Assembly: GCF_013408245.1 (NCBI RefSeq)
Contig: NZ_JACBYS010000004.1
Coordinates: 62,001-126,000 of the forward strand
DNA from: Duganella sp. 1224
GTDB lineage: Bacteria > Pseudomonadota > Gammaproteobacteria > Burkholderiales > Burkholderiaceae_D
Direction: 5' to 3'
Length of the DNA: 64,000 bases
The stretch's first letter is position 1, and every line of letters begins with the position of its first letter. Position numbers and translations under genes: made by a program. The notes beneath the pieces are model-generated. The model saw nothing but the letters and a program-made list of their open reading frames with translations, did no database searches and had not been told where the DNA came from. Below, piece by piece: positions 40,568 to 48,165 of the stretch.

Positions 40568-40918
40568 TTACATCTCCAGCGCATTTTGCATCCAGGATAA
40601 CTTTTCCTGGTCGATGGCGACCACGTCGAAGCGGCACGGCGGCGGGATTTTGTGGCGCAACAGATAATATTGCGCGGCGCGCAGCAGGCGCTGCTGCTTG
40701 GCCGGGGTGACGCTGTAGACCGCGCCGCCGAAGTGGCTGCTGGCGCGCTGGCGCACTTCCACGAACACCAGCAGCGGCCCGTCCTGCATGATCAGGTCGA
40801 TTTCCCCGGATTTGCAGAGGAAATTGCGCTCCAGCAGCGTCAGGCCGTGGGCCTGGAGGTGGGCCAGCGCCCGGTCCTCGCCCTGCCGGCCCAGCCGCTG
40901 CTGTGGGGTGCGCGGCAT
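40568..40918 (-). CDS. yraN: UPF0102/YraN family nuclease-like protein
   Basis: 116 residues: QQRLGRQGEDRALAHLQAHG, LLERNFLCKSGEIDLIMQDG, LLVFVEVRQRASSHFGGA with the E-D-ExK-like pattern (EIDLI, VEVR) of the restriction-endonuclease-like fold. Role unclear. It starts 7 bp after the lpoA stop. Confidence 0.93.
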   Translation of the reverse strand: MPRTPQQRLGRQGEDRALAHLQAHGLTLLERNFLCKSGEIDLIMQDGPLLVFVEVRQRASSHFGGAVYSVTPAKQQRLLRAAQYYLLRHKIPPPCRFDVVAIDQEKLSWMQNALEM

Positions 40919-40925
40919 GACATCC

Positions 40926-42341
40926 TCATGGACGCACCGGCTGCGGCGCGCCGTTCTGGTAGATGGCCGACTGTTCCACCCGCTCGAAGCTGGCCGGGCC
41001 CTGGCCGAAATCGACGGTCAGCTTGCCGGTCACGCCGTCGAGCTGGAAGCGGCCGGCCGGGTGGCGGCCGATTTCGCGGGCGACGCGGAAGGCGTCGATG
41101 CCGAGCGCGTACAGGCGCGTCATGTCGGCGCTGCCGACGCCGCTCTGCAGCGGACGCGGGTAGACCATCACCGCCGGATGGTCGCGCTGCACTTGCCACG
41201 GCAGGTCCAGCAGGCGCACGCCATCCAGGTCCTGCGCCGGGAAGTTGGCGCCGCTGCCCGGATTGAGTGCCGAGGTGCCGTAGATCGGCAGACTGGCGAA
41301 CTGGCCGTCGGGCGCCGATGGCGGCGGCGCCGGCAGCGCGTCGGCGGTGCTGAAGGTGGGGTTGGTCGGCTCGGTGCTGGCGGCGCTGGCCAGGGCCAGG
41401 CGCAGTTGGCGGGTCTGGTCGGCGCCCATGGCCGAGAACAGCAGCGCCGGCAGGCTCTGGCGCAAGGTGGCGCGCAGCTGCACCAGTTCCGGATCGCTGA
41501 GGTAGCCGTCCGGCGCGCTCAGCTCGATGGTGCGGACCGGGCGGCCCAGCCGCTGCCACTGGCCGGCGAAGGCAGCCGCCACCCGGCGCTGCCAGGCGGA
41601 GTTGGTGGTCAGCACCAGCGCGGCGCCGTCCGGCTGGTCGGCGTTGGCCCATTGCGCGGCCTGGCGCGCCTCTTCCTCGATCGACAGGCCGATTGCCACC
41701 ATGTTCTGCGGCAGCGGCGCGGCGCCCGGCTGGCCGTAGCCCTCCGGCGTGTTGAGGGCGATGGTCGGCTTGCTGACCAGCGCGCTGGACGCGACCGTGG
41801 CCACGGCCGCGCGCGACAGCGGGCCGACCACGATGTCGTGGTCTTGCAGCGCGTGGGCGTAGGCGGACAGGATGTCCTGCGGCACGTCGCCGGTGTCGAT
41901 GACGTTGACGGTGATGTTGGCGCGGTCGCGCTCCCACGCGGCCATGAAGCCGGCGCGCACCGAATCGGCGGCGGCGCCCAGCGTTTCCGAGCGCAGCGGC
42001 AGCAGCAGGCCGATGCGGACCGGCGTGTCGGGCGGCAGGGCGTTGTAGTCGACGTCGCGCACGGCGGCCGGCGGCTCGGCCTTGGGCGGCAACTGGGCGC
42101 GGTCCTCGTCCGTGACGCCGGCCGCGCCCGGCAGGCTGATGGCAAAGACCTCGGCCGGCGGCGGGGTAGGCTCGGGCGGCGGCTTGGGCAGCGGAGGCGG
42201 CGGCACCGGCACGGGCGGCGGCGCACTTGTTTTTGCGGTCTGGGGCGCGCACAATCCACCCGGCGCGTCGCAAAACGGCGTGCTGCATGCACTCAGCGCC
42301 GCGGCGGCCATGCACAGCAGCGTCAACCTCACACTATTCAT
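40926..42341 (-). CDS. lpoA: LpoA-type lipoprotein activator of penicillin-binding protein 1A
   Basis: 471 residues from MNSVRLTLLC. Lipobox LSAC (Cys19), a proline-rich linker (PPPVPVPPPPLPKPPPEPTP), then a periplasmic-binding-protein-like domain (RIGLLLPLRSETLGAAADSV onward). It lacks most of the N-terminal TPR part of E. coli LpoA, as is usual in betaproteobacteria. It would stimulate PBP1A at the outer membrane. Divergent from rsmI with only a 10-bp gap. Confidence 0.88.
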   Translation of the reverse strand: MNSVRLTLLCMAAAALSACSTPFCDAPGGLCAPQTAKTSAPPPVPVPPPPLPKPPPEPTPPPAEVFAISLPGAAGVTDEDRAQLPPKAEPPAAVRDVDYNALPPDTPVRIGLLLPLRSETLGAAADSVRAGFMAAWERDRANITVNVIDTGDVPQDILSAYAHALQDHDIVVGPLSRAAVATVASSALVSKPTIALNTPEGYGQPGAAPLPQNMVAIGLSIEEEARQAAQWANADQPDGAALVLTTNSAWQRRVAAAFAGQWQRLGRPVRTIELSAPDGYLSDPELVQLRATLRQSLPALLFSAMGADQTRQLRLALASAASTEPTNPTFSTADALPAPPPSAPDGQFASLPIYGTSALNPGSGANFPAQDLDGVRLLDLPWQVQRDHPAVMVYPRPLQSGVGSADMTRLYALGIDAFRVAREIGRHPAGRFQLDGVTGKLTVDFGQGPASFERVEQSAIYQNGAPQPVRP

Positions 42342-42351
42342 CCTACCCCCA

Positions 42352-43260
42352 ATGAGCGACATCGTATCCAGTTCCATCGCCAGCCTGCCCGTCATGGGCG
42401 AAACGGCGCACCAGACCTATCCTAGCGCAACCTTGTACGTTGTGGCGACCCCCATAGGGAATGTGACGGATATTAGCCTGCGCGCGCTGCACGTTTTGAG
42501 CCTGGTCAATGCTGTGGCATGCGAGGACACGCGCAACACCGCCACGCTGATGGGCCGCTTCGGCCTGCACAAGCCGCTGATTGCCGCGCATCAGCACAAC
42601 GAGCGCGAGGCGGCCGAGACGCTGATCGCCCGCCTGCAGGCCGGCGAGCGGATCGCGCTGGTGTCGGACGCCGGCACGCCGGCGGTGTCCGATCCGGGCG
42701 CACGGATTGTCGACGCGGTGCGGGCGGCCGGGCTGCGGGTGCTGCCGTTGCCGGGGGCGTCGGCGGCGGTGACGGCCCTGTCGGCCAGCGGGCTGGTGAA
42801 CGACCAGTTTTACTTTGTCGGCTTTCTGCCGGCCAAGGCCAAGCAGCGCGAGAATTTCCTCGGCACCCTGCGGGCGGTGACGGCCACCATGGTGTTCTAC
42901 GAGGCGCCGCACCGGATTCTCGACTGCGCCAGCGCGCTGGCGTCGGTATTTGAGCCGACCCGGCAGGTGGTGTTTGCGCGCGAGCTGACCAAGATGTTCG
43001 AGGAAATCCACCGTTGCCCGCTGTCCGAGGCGGAAGCGTGGATCAAGGCCGATGGCCACCGGGAGAAGGGAGAATTCGTCGTGCTGCTGGAGGGCGCGGC
43101 CCCGGCCGATGACGAAAACGACGCCGAGGCGGACCGCATCCTGCAGATTTTGCTGGCGGAACTGCCTGTCAAACAGGCAGCGGGACTGGCCGCACAGATC
43201 ACCGGCCGCAAGAAAAACGCGCTGTACGACCGCGCGCTGGCGCTGAAAAACGACGATTAA
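42352..43260 (+). CDS. rsmI: 16S rRNA (cytidine-2'-O)-methyltransferase RsmI
   Basis: 302 residues. Family blocks: LYVVATPIGNVTDISLRALH, ACEDTRNTATLMGRFGL, RIALVSDAGTPAVSDPG, LPLPGASAAVTALSASGL, YFVGFLPAKAKQRE, GRKKNALYDRALAL. It methylates the ribose of C1402. The ATG at 42352 is used here; the ATG at 42394 would also fit the family and would leave more space for a promoter. Confidence 0.95.
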   Translation: MSDIVSSSIASLPVMGETAHQTYPSATLYVVATPIGNVTDISLRALHVLSLVNAVACEDTRNTATLMGRFGLHKPLIAAHQHNEREAAETLIARLQAGERIALVSDAGTPAVSDPGARIVDAVRAAGLRVLPLPGASAAVTALSASGLVNDQFYFVGFLPAKAKQRENFLGTLRAVTATMVFYEAPHRILDCASALASVFEPTRQVVFARELTKMFEEIHRCPLSEAEAWIKADGHREKGEFVVLLEGAAPADDENDAEADRILQILLAELPVKQAAGLAAQITGRKKNALYDRALALKNDD

Positions 43261-43264
43261 CGCC

Positions 43265-43287
43265 GCGCCCGCGCCGGAACGACGGGG
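43265..43287. repeat. Half copy of the GTCATTCCGGC element
   Basis: GCGCCGGAACGACGGGG resembles the right end of the element at 5018 (ACGCCGGAATGACGGG). It lies between the convergent rsmI and TonB-like genes. No left arm is present. Confidence 0.5.
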
Positions 43288-43290
43288 TGG

Positions 43291-43938
43291 CTAAAACTTG
43301 CAGTGCTTGTCGAACGCCCACACCAGCGGCGCCAGCAAGCCCATGCCGGCGCCCTTTTGCAGGCAATCGCCCTTCTTGGCACTGGCGATGCCTTTTTGCA
43401 GCTGCGTCTGGTTGTCCTCCGGATACAGCGGATGATCGTCGAGCTGCGCCACCGGCAGGCCGGCGCGCGCCGGATCCTTCTCGCTGGCCACCTTGCGGGC
43501 GGTCTTCAGCGCCGCGTTCATGTCGAACTGCCTGGGCTGCAGCTCCGGATGGAGCGGATCGGGCGCGGGCGGCAGCGTGATCGCCTGCGCTTCCGCCGGC
43601 CTGGCCTGTACCGCGACAGCGTCCGGCGGCGGCTCGGCGGCGCGCGGCGTGGCTGGCATCGTCTGCGCCGGCGCGTTGCGCGCGCGCGGGGCTGCCTTGG
43701 CGACGTCCGGCTTCTCGCGCTGCGGCGGTGGCGGTTCCACTTTGGCAACGATCTGCGGCGGCTTGGCCGGCTGCAGCCACACCGTCATCGTCCGCGCCGG
43801 CTGCTGGTGCTCGGGCGGCCTGGACAAGCGGTAACCGAACAACAGCACCGCGTGCAGTACCAGCGACACCGCGACGCCGGCCGCAATGCCCGGGCGCCGG
43901 CGCCGGTCGGATTGATCAAATGAAAAAGTTGCACTCAT
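43291..43938 (-). CDS. TonB-like periplasm-spanning protein
   Basis: 215 residues: a basic N-terminus (SDRRRRPGI), one membrane helix (about 18-37, GVAVSLVLHAVLLFGYRLSR), a Pro-rich periplasmic part (VEPPPPQREKPDV), and a short C-terminal region with two Cys (KKGDCLQKGAG, DKHCKF) that may form a disulfide. The design is that of TonB, but the TonB C-terminal fold is not clear. A longer frame at the 5' side runs antisense through tRNA-Pro and is spurious. Confidence 0.75.
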   Translation of the reverse strand: MSATFSFDQSDRRRRPGIAAGVAVSLVLHAVLLFGYRLSRPPEHQQPARTMTVWLQPAKPPQIVAKVEPPPPQREKPDVAKAAPRARNAPAQTMPATPRAAEPPPDAVAVQARPAEAQAITLPPAPDPLHPELQPRQFDMNAALKTARKVASEKDPARAGLPVAQLDDHPLYPEDNQTQLQKGIASAKKGDCLQKGAGMGLLAPLVWAFDKHCKF

Positions 43939-43974
43939 GGTCGGGAAATCATAGCACCAAAATTTGGCGGGCAC

Positions 43975-44003
43975 TTGACGGCCTCCCCGCCAGCCTGTAT
44001 TAT
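43975..44003 (+). promoter_or_regulatory. tRNA-Pro promoter
   Basis: TTGACG (43975-43980), exact 17-bp spacer, TATTAT (43998-44003); start near 44010, 4 bases before the mature tRNA. GC-rich bases between -10 and the tRNA are few, so a stringent discriminator is not obvious. Confidence 0.85.
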
Positions 44004-44013
44004 CTTGCTTCTT

Positions 44014-44090
<77 letters not shown>

Positions 44091-44100
44091 AAATCTAAAA

Positions 44101-44135
44101 ACCCTGTTTGATGGCAACGTCAAACAGGGTTTTTT
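44101..44135 (+). terminator. tRNA-Pro terminator
   Basis: 11-bp stem ACCCTGTTTGA / TCAAACAGGGT with an 8-base loop, followed by a run of six T, 10 bases after the tRNA end. Confidence 0.93.
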
Positions 44136-44209
44136 CCTATTCGTGCCCGATTTTGGCCCCTTCGTCGCATGGGCCGTCGCGCCGCCCCACCGCCGCTAGA
44201 ATGGATGTG

Positions 44210-45493
44210 ATGAATACGACACCCTTCTACCGCCATCCTCCAACCGTCGAGCACGACCCGGCGCTGGTGCGACGCTATTACTGGCAGTCGCTGCTGCGCA
44301 TCTGGTCCGCCATCGCGATCTTCGTCCTGTGCTTCATGGCGCTGGTGACGGCGCTGTATTCGTCGGCGAGCGCGCGCACGGGCATGCATTTCGGCTGGAA
44401 CTGGATGGCGCTGTTCACCGTCGTCTGGCCGGCGCTGATTCCTTCGATTGGCGTCGCCAGCAACGTGCGCCGCCGCCTGAACGAACTGTCCGAGGCTGGC
44501 ACGCCGCTCACCGCCGAGATGATCAGCTCCCGTCCACGCCGCGTGGTGCTGTCGCCGCTTGATCCGCTCAGCACCTACCACCTGTGCGCGGAAACGCTGT
44601 CCGGCCTCGCGGTCGGCATGGCGCTCGGCTACGGCGGCCCGGCCGTGTTCCGTCACTCGCCGTTCAGCGGCAAGATCGTGCTGGGACCATGGCGTCCGCT
44701 GTGGCTGGGCCGCAGCACCGAAGTGGTGGTGGCCGGCGAACCGGGCCAGCAGGTTGAGGTGCGCATCCGCCGCCGCTTCGGCGTCAACTTCTTCTGCGTG
44801 CAGCGTGGCGAGGCGCTGCATGCGGTGGACACCATCGCCACGCACCTGCAATCGCAACTGGAACAGCGCGACCGCGCGCTGCGCGCCGTCAAGCGCGAAC
44901 AGGAACTGGAACGCGCCGCGCTGCAAGCGCGCCTGACCGCTCTGCAGGCCCAGGTCGAGCCGCACTTTTTATTCAACACGCTGGCCAACCTCAAATACCT
45001 GGTGCGCACCGACGCCGACACCGCGCAGCAGATGCTGGACCACCTGGTCGGCTACCTGCAAAACGCGCTACCCGACATGCGCTCTGTGTCGTCGACGCTG
45101 GAACGCGAGCTGGCGCTGGCACGCAGCTACCTGTCCATCATGCAGATCCGCATGGGCCAGCGTCTGCGCTTCCGCATCGATGCCGACGCCGCCGCGCGCG
45201 CCCATACCTTCCCGCCGGCGATGCTGATCTCGCTGGTGGAAAACGCCGTCAAGCACGGACTGGAACGCGCCAGCCGGCCGGGCGACATCACCATCACCGC
45301 CGCGCTGCGCGACGGCGAACTGCGGGTGCAGGTGTGCGATGATGGCGTCGGACTCACCGAGCAGATGGGCCAGGGCTTCGGGCTGGCCAACATCCATGAG
45401 CGTCTGCAATTGCTGTATGGCGAGCGCGCGTCGCTGTCGGTGGCGGCGTCGGAACAAGGCGGCGTGCTGGCCACGCTGATCATCAAGGAGTAA
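44210..45493 (+). CDS. LytS/YehU-type sensor histidine kinase
   Basis: 427 residues from the ATG at 44210 (NTTPFYRHPPT follows), with GGATGTG before it; the ATG at 44201 is an alternative. Two membrane helices (about 25-47 and 60-80) precede a domain of unknown type, then a coiled coil and the His_kinase motif ALQAQVEPHFLFNTLANLKY with the phospho-His, and an ATPase part LISLVENAVKHGLERA, VCDDGVGL. It forms a pair with the following LytTR regulator, 2 bp downstream. Confidence 0.92.
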   Translation: MNTTPFYRHPPTVEHDPALVRRYYWQSLLRIWSAIAIFVLCFMALVTALYSSASARTGMHFGWNWMALFTVVWPALIPSIGVASNVRRRLNELSEAGTPLTAEMISSRPRRVVLSPLDPLSTYHLCAETLSGLAVGMALGYGGPAVFRHSPFSGKIVLGPWRPLWLGRSTEVVVAGEPGQQVEVRIRRRFGVNFFCVQRGEALHAVDTIATHLQSQLEQRDRALRAVKREQELERAALQARLTALQAQVEPHFLFNTLANLKYLVRTDADTAQQMLDHLVGYLQNALPDMRSVSSTLERELALARSYLSIMQIRMGQRLRFRIDADAAARAHTFPPAMLISLVENAVKHGLERASRPGDITITAALRDGELRVQVCDDGVGLTEQMGQGFGLANIHERLQLLYGERASLSVAASEQGGVLATLIIKE

Positions 45494-45495
45494 GC

Positions 45496-46224
45496 ATGCC
45501 GATCGCATTGATCGTGGAAGACGAACCGCTGCTGATGGCGGAACTGCGCGACCAGCTAGCCGCGTTGTGGCCGGAACTGGACATTGCCGGCCATGCGGAA
45601 AACGGCGTGGAAGCGGTCTCGCTGCTGGAAGCGCTGAAGCCGGACGTGGTTTTCCTTGACATCCAGATCCCCGGCCTGACCGGTATCGACGTCGCGCGCC
45701 ACGTGAGCGAGCAGACGCGGATCGTGTTCGTCACCGCGTATGCCGAGCATGCGGTGCAGGCCTTCGAGGCGGATGCGGTGGACTACATCGTCAAGCCGGT
45801 GACGGCGGCGCGGCTGCTGCAAACGGTGAAGCGGCTGAAAACGCGCAGCGCGGCGCCGGTGCCGCCAGGCGTGTGGCAGCAAGTGGCGCCGGCGCCGGTG
45901 CAGCATCTGAAGTGGATCAAGGCGTCGGCCGGCAACACGGTGCGGCTGGTGATGGTGCGCGACGTGCAGTTCTTCCAGTCGGACGGCAAATACACGCGCG
46001 TGGTGACGCAGGAAGGCGAAGCGCTGATACGGCTGCCGCTGAAAACCCTGATCGAACAGCTGGACCCGGCGCAGTTCACGCAAGTGCACCGCGGCGCCAT
46101 CGTCAACCTGGAAGCGATCGACCGCATCGAGCGCGATGGCACCGGCATGGAAATCCGCATCAAAGGCCGCAACGACAAGCTCGCCGTCAGCGACGCCTAC
46201 ACCCGCCAGTTCCGCCAGATGTAA
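45496..46224 (+). CDS. LytTR-family response regulator
   Basis: 242 residues. Receiver domain: acidic pair in LIVEDEPLLMAEL, phospho-Asp in DVVFLDIQIPGLTGIDVA, Lys in DYIVKPVTAARL. LytTR DNA-binding domain (about 140-240): FFQSDGKYTRVVTQEGEALI, FTQVHRGAIVNLEAIDRIER. The target genes are not evident in the window. A long hairpin follows the stop. Confidence 0.95.
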   Translation: MPIALIVEDEPLLMAELRDQLAALWPELDIAGHAENGVEAVSLLEALKPDVVFLDIQIPGLTGIDVARHVSEQTRIVFVTAYAEHAVQAFEADAVDYIVKPVTAARLLQTVKRLKTRSAAPVPPGVWQQVAPAPVQHLKWIKASAGNTVRLVMVRDVQFFQSDGKYTRVVTQEGEALIRLPLKTLIEQLDPAQFTQVHRGAIVNLEAIDRIERDGTGMEIRIKGRNDKLAVSDAYTRQFRQM

Positions 46225-46230
46225 AAACAA

Positions 46231-46296
46231 CCGGGGTCAGTGCCGACATTCGGACATTTCGCTGACGAAATGTCCGAATGTCGGCACTGACCCCGG
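46231..46296. repeat. Perfect 31-bp-arm hairpin (GGGGTCAG-type family), also a likely two-way terminator
   Basis: Arms 46231-46261 and 46266-46296, 4-base loop (CTGA). Outer sequence CCGGGGTCAGTGCCGACATT. The first 28 bp of each arm are identical to the hairpin at 58161, but the loop region differs. It lies between the convergent LytTR and mvaB genes and is followed by TTTT. Confidence 0.92.
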
Positions 46297-46309
46297 TTTT
46301 CCGGGACGA

Positions 46310-47221
46310 CTAGCCGGCGCGTTTGGCGGCGATGGCGTTGCCGGCGCGGCTGGCGCCTTTGCGGCCGAGGAATTGCGAGATGAACTGGCCCGCATCCACC
46401 ACGATGTCGAGATCGACGCCGGTCTCGATGCCCAGCCCCTGCATCATGTACAGCACATCCTCGGTGGCGACATTGCCGGTCGCGCCCTTGGCGTACGGGC
46501 AGCCGCCCAGTCCCGACACCGACGAGTGGTAAATCGCGATGCCCAGCTCCAGGCTGGCGTAGATGTTGGCCAGTGCCTGGCCATAGGTGTCATGGAAGTG
46601 GCCGGACAAAGCATCCACGCGGAACTCGCGGATGGCGCGCTCCATCACCGCCTGCGTCTTGCGCGGCGTGGCCACGCCGATGGTATCGGCGATGTCGATT
46701 TCGTCGCAGCCCAGGTCGCGCATGCGGCCCACCACGTCCGCCACCGCGTCCAGCGGCACCTCGCCCTGATACGGGCAGCCGAAGGCGCAGCTGATGCTGC
46801 CGCGCAGACGAATGCCGTTGTCCTTGGCCGCCCTGGCCACACCCTCGAAGCGCGCGATCGACTCGGCGATCGAGCAATTGATGTTCTTTTGCGAGAACGC
46901 TTCCGACGCCGAGCCGAAAATCACCACTTCGTCCGCGCGCGCCGCCCGCGCCGCTTCAAAGCCCTGCATGTTCGGCGTCAGCGCGGAGTAGATCACGCCC
47001 GGTTTGCGCGTGATGGCCGCCATCACCTCGGCGCTGGTGGCCATCTGCGGCACCCACTTCGGCGACACGAAGGCCGCCGCCTCAATGTTGCGGAAGCCGG
47101 CGCTGGTGAGACGGTTCACCAGCTCGATCTTGACCTCGGCCGGAACGTTTTCCTTTTCATTTTGCAGGCCGTCGCGCGGACCCACTTCAACGATGTTGAC
47201 TTGCTTCGGTAAGCTGCTCAT
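46310..47221 (-). CDS. mvaB: Hydroxymethylglutaryl-CoA lyase
   Basis: 303 residues: VEVGPRDGLQNEKENVPAEV (metal and substrate site), FGSASEAFSQKNINCSI, GHFHDTYGQALANIYASL (metal His pair), and SVSGLGGCPYAKGATGNVAT with the catalytic Cys. It splits HMG-CoA to acetyl-CoA and acetoacetate, the last step of leucine degradation. It starts 1 bp after the preceding reductase gene. Confidence 0.95.
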   Translation of the reverse strand: MSSLPKQVNIVEVGPRDGLQNEKENVPAEVKIELVNRLTSAGFRNIEAAAFVSPKWVPQMATSAEVMAAITRKPGVIYSALTPNMQGFEAARAARADEVVIFGSASEAFSQKNINCSIAESIARFEGVARAAKDNGIRLRGSISCAFGCPYQGEVPLDAVADVVGRMRDLGCDEIDIADTIGVATPRKTQAVMERAIREFRVDALSGHFHDTYGQALANIYASLELGIAIYHSSVSGLGGCPYAKGATGNVATEDVLYMMQGLGIETGVDLDIVVDAGQFISQFLGRKGASRAGNAIAAKRAG

Positions 47222-47222
47222 T

Positions 47223-48155
47223 TCAGTACCCCAGTGTGCGGTCGACCAGGCCGGCGACGGGTTCGCCGGCCTCGGTCTTGCGGATGTTATCGGCGATCTG
47301 CTGCACGCTTTCTCGGCGCAAGGTCAGCGCCGAGATGTGCGGCGTGATGGTGATGCGCTGCTCCTGCCAGAACGGATGCTGCGCCGGCAACGGCTCGTTG
47401 CGGAACACGTCCAGCGTGGCGGCGGCGATGTGGCCGGACTTGACCAACGCCAGCAGGTCCGGTTCCGCGAAGTGCGCGCCGCGCGCCACGTTGATGATGT
47501 ACGCGCCCTCCGGCAGCTTGTGCATATTGGCGCGGTCCATGATGTTGCTGGTGTCCGGCGTCAGCGGCAGCAGGCAGACCAGCACGCGCGTGCCGCGCAG
47601 GAAGGTGTCCAGGCCATCGGCGCCGTGGAAGGTCTGCACGCCGTTGAGACTCTTCCCGGTGCGGCTCCAGCCGCGCAGCGGGAAGCCGAACGGCGCCAGC
47701 GCTTCCAGCACGCGGGTGCCCAGCACGCCCATACCCAGCACGCCGACGGAGAAGTCTTCCTTGTGATGCTGCGGCAGCGGCGCCCACTGGCCGGCGCGCG
47801 CCTGCGCTTCGTATTCGTCGAAGCGGCGGAAGTAGCGCAGCACCGCGTGCGTGACGTATTCCGCCATCTGCACCGCCATGCCGGCGTCTTCCAGGCGGAT
47901 GATGGGGATGTGGCGCGGCAGCGCGTCGCCGAACTTCAGCAGCGCGTCGACGCCGGCGCCGGTGACGAAGATGGCCTTGACGGTGGCCAGTTCCGCCAGC
48001 ATGGCTTCCGGCGGCGACCACACGACGGCGTAGTCGCAGGCCTGGCACTTCTCGCCGGCGTGCCAGATCTCGATGTCGGCATCCGGCAGGTATTTGGCGA
48101 AGTCCTTGATCCACGGTTCGGTCTTGCCGTCGGCGCGGTGTAGCAGGATGCGCAT
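47223..48155 (-). CDS. ghrA: Glyoxylate/hydroxypyruvate reductase, GhrA type
   Basis: 310 residues starting MRILLHRADGKTEPWIKDFA. NAD(P)-binding GMGVLGTRVLEALAPFGF, the NVARGAHFAEPDLLALVKSG segment (catalytic Arg), DVFRNEPLPAQHPFW (Glu) and ITPHISALT (His) match the D-2-hydroxyacid dehydrogenases of the GhrA group. It is embedded in the leucine-catabolism genes, 10 bp after liuD; the link with that pathway is unclear. Confidence 0.88.
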   Translation of the reverse strand: MRILLHRADGKTEPWIKDFAKYLPDADIEIWHAGEKCQACDYAVVWSPPEAMLAELATVKAIFVTGAGVDALLKFGDALPRHIPIIRLEDAGMAVQMAEYVTHAVLRYFRRFDEYEAQARAGQWAPLPQHHKEDFSVGVLGMGVLGTRVLEALAPFGFPLRGWSRTGKSLNGVQTFHGADGLDTFLRGTRVLVCLLPLTPDTSNIMDRANMHKLPEGAYIINVARGAHFAEPDLLALVKSGHIAAATLDVFRNEPLPAQHPFWQEQRITITPHISALTLRRESVQQIADNIRKTEAGEPVAGLVDRTLGY

Positions 48156-48165
48156 GGGTTCTCCT

